The notes under the pieces were generated by a model. That model did not search any database. It was not told the DNA's origin and was given only the letters and a program-made list of their open reading frames with translations. A stretch of 8,415 nt of DNA from Gammaproteobacteria bacterium (lineage in GTDB: Bacteria; Pseudomonadota; Gammaproteobacteria; SZUA-229), in contig JAJRTD010000330.1 of assembly GCA_024278435.1 (NCBI GenBank), forward strand, positions 1 to 8,415. The letters run 5' to 3'. The position numbers and the translations under genes were made by a program. This document shows positions 1-5,339 of the stretch, one piece after another. Numbering within the stretch: position 1 is the stretch's first letter; each line of letters starts with the position of its first letter.

Positions 1-156
1 AAAGCTGGTGGTCGCATAATGAGGTTCAGAATACATATTTGGACGGAAGCGCTTAATGGTCTTGGTTGTGGCTATGCCATAAGAACGATAAGGCTGGAAG
101 GCCCAGCCAATGGCCAGTGGCAGGATGCGTTCAGGTAAAAGAGAGGCACATAATAT
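1..156 (-). other. unassigned open frame running off the left edge
   Basis: On the minus strand the frame with codons at 1-3, 4-6 and so on is open from the window edge to a TAA at 157-159, which is 52 codons. Its codons look like normal coding usage (CTG, CGC, CGT, ACC, AAG) and the peptide reads plausibly (for example GWAFQPYRSYG). There is no ATG near its right end and no ribosome binding site, so a start cannot be placed. The plus strand is also open over 1-138, but that reading uses many rare codons (ATA, AGA, AGG). It could be the next gene after the IPT/TIG-like gene, a decayed remnant, or chance. I do not recognise the peptide. Confidence 0.25.
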
Positions 157-197
157 TTATTCTGATCCGGATTTCCGCTGGCTCATCCATGAAAATA

Positions 198-1364
198 CTA
201 ATTCGATAAAGCTGGCGTTCCTCTGGGCCCCTGAATAAACAAGGTTGACGTTACGCAACTAGGCGGCTTGTTACACAGCAAACAATATTGTTTAACTGAG
301 ATTTCTGACCTTGGATGTATGCCATTAATTCGCGGAGAAGTTACATACGTAACTTCTGGAAAAATATTCGGCCCTAAATAATAGTCAACTACTTTCCAGC
401 CATTGATTAAATTCACATTATGAACAATTGATCTGAAGTCGTGTAACGCATAAGCCCCATTGACATCCCCATGCATCACGCTGCATTGAAGGCTCCGTAT
501 CACTGTGTCAACATTTTCTGTGAACAGAGGTAGATTGCATGCTTTATCTTCAAGGGCTTTTATCTCTTCCGATGGCTGGAAGGATATTGGGTGTGATGCC
601 TCTTTATGTGATGCATTTTTTACACGAACAACACCGTGCTTCGGAAGCAAACCTGAAACATTATTATTTAGATGAACCAGAATAGAATTATCCGCCCACT
701 GATCAATAATTGCCGGTATGTTTGTGCCTTGAAAATTGAATCTGACTTGCCCACGTCTATCCTGAAAATTCTTACCGCTTATTAGCAACATCTGGCCAGG
801 TGATATTATTGTGTTTGAGAGACTTTGGATTGCTGGTTGCACGGCTACACCAGCCCTGCCGGGCCGTGGAGGTGGTTGACGTTGAACGGTCTTTAGTTTT
901 CTTTTTACATGATTATTTCGAGCCTGGAGATTTTTTTTCCTGGAATTAGACAGCCTGGTTTGTAAGCTTGTTAACTTTTTTTGTACCTGGTTTGCCTTCT
1001 TTTTTTGGACAGGCCTGGAAGCGGGCAAGTTTAATGTATTTGAAATCCTGGATGATAGACCGGTTTTTTTAAGTTCTAACGATAACTGGGGGAGCTGGGA
1101 AGAAGGGATGTTAGCTTTCTTAAACGACCGTAAAATATCTTGCTTCGTTCGGGCTTTTTTTACATCGTTTAGAAAACGATCTATTTTGTTCTTTGCATTA
1201 CTGGTATTAGCTGTAGTTGCTGACTGTCTTATTACTGAAGGCTTGTTGAGAATGTTGTTTGCAGCTTCCACATTTTGGTAAATACACAGACATAGAATAA
1301 ATATTAGCAACAGTGGCTGTATAGAACCTGTCGCATAATCCATTATACTTTTTTCTTTAATCAT
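198..1364 (-). CDS. secreted protein with basic linker and IPT/TIG-like domain
   Basis: Predicted exported protein of 388 residues with no recognised enzyme motif. The N-terminus (about 1-34) is a signal peptide: a few charged residues, a hydrophobic core LLLIFILCLCIY, then a cleavage-like VEA before ANN. Residues about 57-112 look helical. Residues about 116-170 are very rich in Lys/Arg and end in a proline run (PPPRP). Residues about 176-263 resemble an IPT/TIG immunoglobulin-like fold, with the typical ISPG...LLISGKNF opening, then alternating beta segments. The C-terminal part (270-388) has several cysteines (276, 294, 361, 364, 370), which could form disulfides outside the cytoplasm. The ATG at 1364 is supported by GGAGG 8 bases upstream (1373-1377). 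The gene starts 24 bases after the stop of the Tyr-rich gene, so the two are almost certainly one operon. The role is unknown; binding to a polyanion or to its operon partner is inference. Confidence 0.8.
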   Translation of the reverse strand: MIKEKSIMDYATGSIQPLLLIFILCLCIYQNVEAANNILNKPSVIRQSATTANTSNAKNKIDRFLNDVKKARTKQDILRSFKKANIPSSQLPQLSLELKKTGLSSRISNTLNLPASRPVQKKKANQVQKKLTSLQTRLSNSRKKNLQARNNHVKRKLKTVQRQPPPRPGRAGVAVQPAIQSLSNTIISPGQMLLISGKNFQDRRGQVRFNFQGTNIPAIIDQWADNSILVHLNNNVSGLLPKHGVVRVKNASHKEASHPISFQPSEEIKALEDKACNLPLFTENVDTVIRSLQCSVMHGDVNGAYALHDFRSIVHNVNLINGWKVVDYYLGPNIFPEVTYVTSPRINGIHPRSEISVKQYCLLCNKPPSCVTSTLFIQGPRGTPALSN

Positions 1365-1388
1365 GGGTAACGCCTCCAGCCTGATTGA

Positions 1389-2060
1389 TCAATATTCAGA
1401 TTCGTAATAGCTACCACTATCATAATCATAGCTTTCATAGGTGTAGGTTCCGCTGCCGGAATCATAATCCGTACAGCCTGCCGATGCCCAACAGTCGGAA
1501 CCGGAATAACTGCCGACACCCGGCGCACCGTAACTCCCCTGTGAGCTGTAGCCACCCTGCGAATTATACTGTCCTCCGCCGCCCTGGTTCATGCCGAGTG
1601 CCTGAGCAGCCGCTGCATCTCCATAGGCAAGCGCCAGTACGTCATAGGCAAAGGCCTTTTTTTCCTGCATTGGCAGCATTTGCCATTGGTTGCGGTAACG
1701 GTTCCAGATATTGCGGGCATCAGCCAGCTCACGTTGTGCTTCCGGATCCAGTCCCGGGTAGGCCTGTACCAGCGACTGTTTAATTGTGGCGCGTTCCTGG
1801 GGAGTAAACTGTTTGTTCTGGCCAAGCTGTGCCAGACAGAACTGCAGGGCTTCGATATAGGCATCAACGGAATCCTGTGTCAGGTTCCCGTTCATTGAGT
1901 GTGCCAGCACGTTCGGAGCAGGTAAAGATGGAGAAGGTTGGGATAAAGCAGGCTGTTTTGGTTGCCCTGGAAGTGTGCCAAGCAGTCCCCCGGCAACGGA
2001 ATTTTGCATAGGGATGCATAGAGACAAGAGAAGAAGGGTGGAACGTATAGTCATGTCCAT
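1389..2060 (-). CDS. secreted protein, shared novel domain plus Tyr/Gly/Ser-rich tail
   Basis: Predicted exported protein of 223 residues. The signal peptide core (RSTLLLLSLCIP) ends near SVAG. A Pro-rich stretch follows (about 26-50), then a compact helical-looking domain (about 53-159). That domain carries NGNLTQDS, EALQFCLAQ, PQER, LADAR..W and AYDV.ALAYG, and ends AAQALGMNQG. The last ~64 residues are low complexity: Gly/Gln/Ser/Tyr repeats (GGYSSQGSYG), one Cys pair (DCWASAGC), then an acidic Tyr/Asp/Glu/Ser end. The domain matches that of the coiled-coil protein at 2503-3225 without gaps. An upstream ATG at 2078 is possible (229 residues), but it lacks a ribosome site, whereas the ATG at 2060 has AAGGTG 7 bases before it. 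It is the first gene of an operon with the IPT/TIG-like gene, behind a near-consensus promoter. I do not recognise the family; an extracellular or envelope structural role is inference. Confidence 0.8.
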   Translation of the reverse strand: MDMTIRSTLLLLSLCIPMQNSVAGGLLGTLPGQPKQPALSQPSPSLPAPNVLAHSMNGNLTQDSVDAYIEALQFCLAQLGQNKQFTPQERATIKQSLVQAYPGLDPEAQRELADARNIWNRYRNQWQMLPMQEKKAFAYDVLALAYGDAAAAQALGMNQGGGGQYNSQGGYSSQGSYGAPGVGSYSGSDCWASAGCTDYDSGSGTYTYESYDYDSGSYYESEY

Positions 2061-2067
2061 GAGTAAG

Positions 2068-2073
2068 CACCTT
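2068..2073 (-). promoter_or_regulatory. ribosome binding site fixing the start at 2060
   Basis: AAGGTG on the minus strand lies 7 bases before the ATG at 2060. The in-frame ATG at 2078 is preceded by an A-rich stretch without a Shine-Dalgarno match. The site lies inside the longer reading, so it argues for the shorter protein. Confidence 0.6.
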
Positions 2074-2132
2074 TGCATTTTTGATAGTGCCGCATCTCCT
2101 CATAGCACTGCATTTCCTCATCCGGTATGATA

Positions 2133-2161
2133 AGTATAAACCCTGATTTATATGTGGTCAA
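2133..2161 (-). promoter_or_regulatory. sigma-70 promoter of the Tyr-rich/IPT operon
   Basis: On the minus strand TTGACC (2156-2161) is followed by exactly 17 bases and TATACT (2133-2138). Both hexamers match the sigma-70 consensus at 5 of 6 positions. Transcription would start near 2126, leaving a leader of about 65 bases before the ATG at 2060. Confidence 0.7.
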
Positions 2162-2218
2162 TCAGAAGTCTTATGGATTATGGAAACGGACTGATTCATG
2201 AATGAATTGTCAGAGCGA

Positions 2219-2249
2219 GAAAAAGGTAAAATGCAATTTCACCTTTTTC
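2219..2249. terminator. bidirectional terminator-like hairpin
   Basis: GAAAAAGGTAAAAT (2219-2232), the 3-base loop GCA, and the complementary ATTTCACCTTTTTC (2236-2249) form a 14-bp stem with one mismatch. Read on either strand, the inner stem is preceded by an A run and followed by a T run, as in bidirectional intrinsic terminators. It lies downstream of the coiled-coil gene (stop at 2503) and upstream of the 2133-2161 promoter, so it would insulate the next operon. The stem is AT-rich, so its strength is uncertain. Confidence 0.55.
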
Positions 2250-2342
2250 TTCGTTTTCAATGGCTTATCAGTCATCAAACATGACGGTACTTTCCTGTGC
2301 CGCAGAAACTCCGAATTAAGAGTTTGTTATGCTTTTGTCGTA

Positions 2343-2480
2343 CTAGGGTTACTCTGAATAAGTCCTTATCTGTCATCCTGAGCGCAGTCGAAGGATCTTG
2401 AGCCACTGAGCAATCAATTACTTACGGAGAAAAAGATTCTTCGCTGCGCTCTGAATGACACTTATTCAGAGTATCCCTAG
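2343..2480. mobile_element. MITE-like foldback element with IS5-like ends
   Basis: The 17-bp ends GGTTACTCTGAATAAGT (2347-2363) and its inverted copy (2460-2476) differ at one base. CTAG flanks both sides (2343-2346 and 2477-2480). IS5-group elements duplicate a YTAR target such as CTAG, and from memory their ends share GG...GAATAAG, so this is best read as a non-coding element once moved by an IS5-type transposase. The 130-bp body is too short to encode a transposase and has no credible ORF. It sits between the coiled-coil gene and the next operon. Because CTAG is itself a palindrome, part of the symmetry could be accidental. Confidence 0.65.
2371..2460. repeat. inner imperfect inverted repeat of the foldback element
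   Basis: Inside the element, 2371-2399 (starting TGTCATCCTGAGCGCAG) and 2432-2460 (ending TGCGCTCTGAATGACA) are imperfect inverted copies. They differ by a few substitutions and one indel, and are separated by about 32 bases. The motif with CCTGAGCG and GTCGAAGGATCT is, from memory, a dispersed intergenic repeat seen in many unrelated bacterial genomes. It may also act as a strong RNA hairpin after the coiled-coil gene. Confidence 0.6.
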
Positions 2481-2502
2481 TTTTGTTACATTGATCTGTT
2501 AT

Positions 2503-3225
2503 TTACCGGTAATCACCCGGCGCGTTCTTTTTATCAATACCCTGATTCATGCCCAGCGCCTGCGCGGCATCTTCTTCACCATAGGCGAGAGCGATTACAT
2601 CGTAGGCATAGGATTGTTTGACCTGTATAGGCAGTGTTTTCCAGTGTGTTCGGTAATAGTTCCAGGTGGATCGGGCATCCGCAAGTCTGCGTTGTGATTT
2701 CGCATCAAGCGTTGAATAAGCATTCACCAATGCCTGTCTGATGTCGCTACGTTCCTGCGGGCTGAAGCGCACATTACGGCCGACCTGGGCCAGGCAGAAC
2801 TGTAATGCTTCGGTATATGCATTGATGGAATCCTGAGTCAGATTACCATTTACTGAGCGGGCAAGTGTCCTGGATTCTTTGGTTGTCTGTGAAGCATTGC
2901 TGTTGATTTTTCTGGCTAGAGCCTCGGCAGCAAGCGCCTTTTGTGTTTCAGAATTTTTCAGGTCTTCAATTAGAGTTGTCGCATCTTCCTTTATAGACTC
3001 TGCTTCATCGACCAGTGAGTCAATTTCGTCAATGTTCTCATCCAGGTTCTGTCTGGCATCATCAACTTTATTTCTGGCCTTATCAAGGCTCTCACTAACA
3101 GTATCGAGATTTTTTCTGACTTTTTCCAGGGCGCCTTCAGCATGCAATTGCTCGGTATTAACCAGCAGGAAACCTGTTGTAACAATAGTCAACAGAAATC
3201 GGGTAATACTTTCAGAGAGTTGCAT
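2503..3225 (-). CDS. secreted coiled-coil protein with shared novel domain
   Basis: Predicted exported protein of 240 residues. The signal peptide (about 1-29) has the core FLLTIVTTGFLLV and a cleavage-like LHA before EG. Residues about 33-105 are a charged heptad-like region (repeated LDxxxxxVDDAR and LVDEAESI patterns), strongly suggesting a long coiled coil. Residues about 122-229 are the same domain as in the Tyr-rich protein (NGNLTQDS, EALQFCLAQ, PQER, LADAR..W, AYDV.ALAYG, AAQALGMNQG). A short polar tail follows in place of the Tyr-rich one. A longer reading starts with TTG at 3273. I prefer the ATG at 3225, which has GGAG 6 bases upstream and places the signal peptide correctly; another ATG at 3231 is too close to that site. 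The function is unknown; a periplasmic or surface scaffold is inference from the coiled coil. Confidence 0.8.
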   Translation of the reverse strand: MQLSESITRFLLTIVTTGFLLVNTEQLHAEGALEKVRKNLDTVSESLDKARNKVDDARQNLDENIDEIDSLVDEAESIKEDATTLIEDLKNSETQKALAAEALARKINSNASQTTKESRTLARSVNGNLTQDSINAYTEALQFCLAQVGRNVRFSPQERSDIRQALVNAYSTLDAKSQRRLADARSTWNYYRTHWKTLPIQVKQSYAYDVIALAYGEEDAAQALGMNQGIDKKNAPGDYR

Positions 3226-3231
3226 TATCAT

Positions 3232-3235
3232 CTCC
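3232..3235 (-). promoter_or_regulatory. ribosome binding site fixing the start at 3225
   Basis: GGAG on the minus strand lies 6 bases before the ATG at 3225. It directly abuts the other in-frame ATG at 3231, which is too close to be served by it. The TTG at 3273 has no comparable site. Confidence 0.55.
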
Positions 3236-3358
3236 GCTATTTGATTCGAATCATCCAGGGGTACTTTAATCAAGTATGATAGTTTTACGTTGCTAAAATG
3301 CAGCGCATGTTACCTTGCCTGATTCTCATCCTGATTGATCAGGGTGTTCCTGGAAAAT

Positions 3359-3390
3359 GGTCTATTGTCGTGCCTGATCTTGAATAGACC
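3359..3390. repeat. 8-bp perfect inverted repeat, possible operator or hairpin
   Basis: GGTCTATT (3359-3366) and AATAGACC (3383-3390) are perfect inverted copies around 16 bases. It lies about 135 bases upstream of the coiled-coil gene start and about 185 bases past the preceding stop, and could be a regulator site or a weak terminator. Dyads of this size can occur by chance in a window this long. Confidence 0.3.
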
Positions 3391-3506
3391 CTGTCTGCTT
3401 TTATTGTATATACCTTCTGGCAAAGGGTTGTGGTAACCCGTGTTTTTGTATCATGGGCTTTCTCAGTGTTGTCTGCGAACAAACATCAGTAATCGCTACC
3501 AGCGAT

Positions 3507-3523
3507 AAAAAACACTGGCAGTG
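3507..3523 (-). terminator. weak terminator candidate of the small secreted protein gene
   Basis: On the minus strand CACT-GCC-AGTG is followed directly by six T residues, about 52 bases after the stop at 3575. The stem is only 4 bp (5 with a wobble pair), well below a typical intrinsic terminator, so this is tentative. Confidence 0.25.
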
Positions 3524-3574
3524 CAACACCAAAGACCCGTACTCTTTATATTCATTCTTGCGCACCAGTAATGA

Positions 3575-4126
3575 TTATCTCACTAATTTATCCTTGGATG
3601 GAAAGCGTTTTTTTGCCGGTTGAGCCAGAGTTGGTTGTTTGGTCTTTACCGGCTTCATGATCCATACCTCGCCATTTTGTGAACGACTGGTCGTGTCACG
3701 AACTCTGACATGGTCAGAGCGGTCACCATCTCTTGGCCCTGAGTTACCTGAGGTGGGTGCCGTAATTTCCTGGTAAACAAAGGGGTTTGCCTGGCATACA
3801 TTAAAATTATGACCGAGCATATCGGAAGTGGTACGTCGGGATGTACATGATATTTTGTTTTGTTTCCAGAGAGTGTAGACGCCTCCTCCTGACGGGGGAA
3901 TCCGTTGTGCAACGGCTGGTTTTTGTTGTATGGCGATAACTATTCCATCATGGAATCGACTCATGTTATATATTGCACCCTCACTAGGGTTCTGTGACTC
4001 CCATTGACTGTCTGGTGTTGTCCAGAAGGATGCAAGCTGTGGTGTCACAGCCAGCGTAAGGCCAGGAAAGAGAAGGGCGAGATGTAGAATAGAAAATAAA
4101 GTTTGTGTACAGCGGTTTGATTTCAT
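3575..4126 (-). CDS. small secreted protein of unknown function
   Basis: Predicted exported protein of 183 residues, not recognised. The signal peptide (about 1-26) has a basic start, the hydrophobic core LFSILHLALLFPGLTLA and an LA cleavage site before VTPQ. The mature part has Trp/Tyr-containing segments (SFWTTPDSQWES, VYTLWKQNK) and one cysteine pair (94 and 111) that could form a disulfide. A polar Arg/Asp-rich middle (about 130-150) leads to a basic C-terminal tail rich in Lys and Pro. The ATG at 4126 has a strong GGAGG 6 bases upstream, and a near-consensus promoter lies just before it, so the gene is clearly expressed as its own unit. No homology to the shared domain of its neighbours is visible. 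Its place in a run of exported proteins suggests an envelope or extracellular role, which is inference. Confidence 0.75.
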   Translation of the reverse strand: MKSNRCTQTLFSILHLALLFPGLTLAVTPQLASFWTTPDSQWESQNPSEGAIYNMSRFHDGIVIAIQQKPAVAQRIPPSGGGVYTLWKQNKISCTSRRTTSDMLGHNFNVCQANPFVYQEITAPTSGNSGPRDGDRSDHVRVRDTTSRSQNGEVWIMKPVKTKQPTLAQPAKKRFPSKDKLVR

Positions 4127-4158
4127 AATAACCCTCCTTAATGTACGTATTTAATTAG

Positions 4159-4187
4159 AGTATATGATTTCGTTAGATATGAGTCAA
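4159..4187 (-). promoter_or_regulatory. sigma-70 promoter of the small secreted protein gene
   Basis: TTGACT (4182-4187) and TATACT (4159-4164) on the minus strand, each 5 of 6 to consensus, are separated by exactly 17 bases. The start would be near 4152, giving a leader of about 26 bases. The design is nearly the same as at 2133-2161. Confidence 0.75.
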
Positions 4188-4208
4188 ACCATAATACTCA
4201 GGGAGCAT

Positions 4209-4245
4209 CTGAATAAGTCTGGATATGTGTTCACGACTTATTCAG
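4209..4245. repeat. perfect 11-bp inverted repeat sharing the foldback element's end
   Basis: CTGAATAAGTC (4209-4219) and GACTTATTCAG (4235-4245) are perfect inverted copies around a 15-base loop. They lie immediately past the stop codon of the membrane protein gene. The left side with its flank (GGGAGCATCTGAATAAGTC, 4201-4219) matches the corresponding 19 bases of the element at 2343-2480 at 15 positions. It may be a shrunken relative of that element, and it could stop transcription, though no T run follows. Confidence 0.6.
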
Positions 4246-4929
4246 TCACCACATGGCAAACCTGACAGACCAGCCACTGCGCAGGATTTCATTGATAACC
4301 GGATTTTTGATCTCGGCGGGTATGAATTTATAGTCATAAATCTTTCCTATGCTGAAGTTTTCTTTGATGCCCCACTGTTTCCCAATAGCAACCTCAACAT
4401 TTATGCCACGAAAAAAACCAGCCGATAATTTTATTGTTTCCGGTCCCACTTTCCAGGAAACATCCTTCATGACATCGGTAAGGATTACTTCATTTTTTTG
4501 TTCAAGAAATCTGACATGCAGTTCATATATTTTCTCAAGCCCTGCTTTTGCGAAAATTTCCCACCACTTTGCATCAACATATCTCCAGGTTATAACCAGC
4601 TTTTTTCCCTTGTCTTCCACCATGACCGGAGCACTGAAATTGTTTATTTCTTTCAGTTTGTTTTTTAAAGAGCCTGGTGACAGGGGTGTGCCTGTTCCTG
4701 AATAATAAAAAGTCCTTTTTATCGCGTAGTTAAAGAAAGGCAGGAAGGAAATAAAAACTGCACCTGATAATGAAAGCAGGACCCAAAGCTGTAATTCCTC
4801 ACTGCCATACGTATCCACAACTTTTATTGCTATAAATAATACCGCTCCCCACAAAAGCATAAAAAGAAGCAGATATGCAAAAATCTTTAATATTTTCTTG
4901 AACTCGTCCCACTCATTCTTTCCGGACAT
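4246..4929 (-). CDS. two-helix inner membrane protein of unknown function
   Basis: Predicted membrane protein of 227 residues, not recognised. Two hydrophobic helices are clear: about 15-37 (IFAYLLLFMLLWGAVLFIAI) and about 48-67 (LWVLLSLSGAVFISFLPFF). The loop between them is acidic (DTYGSEEL), and basic residues flank the outer ends (KKILK, IKRTF). By the positive-inside rule both ends should be cytoplasmic, with a short periplasmic hairpin. Residues about 75-227 form a soluble domain with several Trp residues (WRYVDAKWWEIF). The ATG at 4929 lies inside the end of the upstream small ORF (17-base overlap), which suggests translational coupling. A weak GGGAG sits about 10 bases before it. The last codons abut the hairpin at 4209-4245, so the C-terminus may have been altered by that element. 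Confidence 0.75.
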   Translation of the reverse strand: MSGKNEWDEFKKILKIFAYLLLFMLLWGAVLFIAIKVVDTYGSEELQLWVLLSLSGAVFISFLPFFNYAIKRTFYYSGTGTPLSPGSLKNKLKEINNFSAPVMVEDKGKKLVITWRYVDAKWWEIFAKAGLEKIYELHVRFLEQKNEVILTDVMKDVSWKVGPETIKLSAGFFRGINVEVAIGKQWGIKENFSIGKIYDYKFIPAEIKNPVINEILRSGWSVRFAMW

Positions 4930-5134
4930 GATTTTCTCGCTCCCGTACTAATCTTGACAGTCTGTAATAATAAACGAATAGGCGCCCAGCCTCTGTAAAG
5001 GTCACTGCTGTGGTATCTTTTTCAATATAAAATTCAGCATGCCGTTTGTTAATGGTTATGATGCGGCCTGGATAGCTGCTCTGCCAGTATCGATTGCCAG
5101 TCCTTGCCCATGCTGCGCCATTTATTACGGACAA
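4913..5134 (-). CDS. small hypothetical protein, TTG start
   Basis: Small ORF of 73 residues, not recognised. The peptide has beta-strand-like stretches (GRIITINKRHAEFYIEK, TAVTFTEAG) and a basic, Tyr-rich end (LFVYYYRLSRLVRERE). The start is TTG with AGGGGA about 7-8 bases upstream. An ATG further upstream (16 codons, MFFSPTDHTQG...) runs into the same place in another frame. One extra T in the T5 run at about 5134-5138 would join the two into a protein of about 86 residues. The ORF overlaps the membrane protein start by 17 bases and lies directly behind a near-consensus promoter, which supports it as a real gene. It could be a cytoplasmic partner of the membrane protein. Confidence 0.5.
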   Translation of the reverse strand: MSVINGAAWARTGNRYWQSSYPGRIITINKRHAEFYIEKDTTAVTFTEAGRLFVYYYRLSRLVRERENHVRKE

Positions 5135-5198
5135 AAATCCATCCCCTGTGTGTGATCTGTTGGCGAGAAAAACATACGCGAACGCGCTGCAGGCATTA

Positions 5199-5227
5199 AT
5201 TGTAATAATTCAAACCTGAGTTGGCAA
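5199..5227 (-). promoter_or_regulatory. sigma-70 promoter of the small ORF/membrane protein pair
   Basis: TTGCCA (5222-5227) and TACAAT (5199-5204) on the minus strand, each 5 of 6 to consensus, have a 17-base spacer. The start would be near 5192, about 58 bases before the TTG at 5134. It lies about 110 bases after the metG stop and separates this unit from metG. Confidence 0.65.
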
Positions 5228-5339
5228 TCGGTGACAGGCAACAGATGATTGTTCAGAGACTCCCTGGCGCGACTAACCCGCATCGACTAGAGGAGCTTCA
5301 TTCAACTGCAGTATGTGCCCGGTGGTTGGATAAGCCGGG

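Larger units (their letters stand above)
3226..3574. other. intergenic region without a gene
   Basis: No credible ORF lies between the small secreted protein gene and the coiled-coil gene. The stretch holds the coiled-coil gene's leader, a 12-bp palindrome TGATTCGAATCA (3242-3253), and a possible minus-strand -10 box TATCAT (about 40-50 bases before the ribosome site) without a good -35. It also holds several short dyads: CCTGAT/ATCAGG at 3330-3343, GGTCTATT/AATAGACC at 3359-3390, GGGTT/AACCC at 3425-3439 and ATCGCT/AGCGAT at 3492-3506. No strong promoter was found for the coiled-coil gene, so it may depend on a regulator or on readthrough. Confidence 0.5.

Noticed and set aside
1385..1783. 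Plus-strand ORF opposite the Tyr-rich gene
   Set aside because: It is the antisense shadow of a low-complexity tail, is His/Arg/Pro-rich, and has no ribosome site; the minus-strand gene has a signal peptide, a paralogue and a promoter.
2879..3244. Plus-strand Ser-rich ORF of 121 residues
   Set aside because: It is the antisense shadow of the coiled-coil region, and such Ser/Leu-rich readings are typical of the strand opposite charged heptads.
3242..3253. Palindrome TGATTCGAATCA before the coiled-coil gene as an operator
   Set aside because: About two perfect 12-bp palindromes are expected by chance in a window this long; without a second copy or a known regulator it is not supported.
1380..3341. 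Twelve-base repeat CCTGATTGATCA at 1380-1391 and 3330-3341
   Set aside because: A repeated 12-mer is expected by chance a few times in a window of this length, and the contexts differ (stop codon of one gene, intergenic in the other).
3425..3450. GGGTT-GTGGT-AACCC followed by GTGTTTTT as a plus-strand terminator
   Set aside because: No plus-strand gene lies upstream and the stem is only 5 bp.
1..4250. CRISPR array or tRNA/rRNA genes in the intergenic stretches
   Set aside because: No regularly spaced direct repeats and no cloverleaf or rRNA-like sequence were seen.
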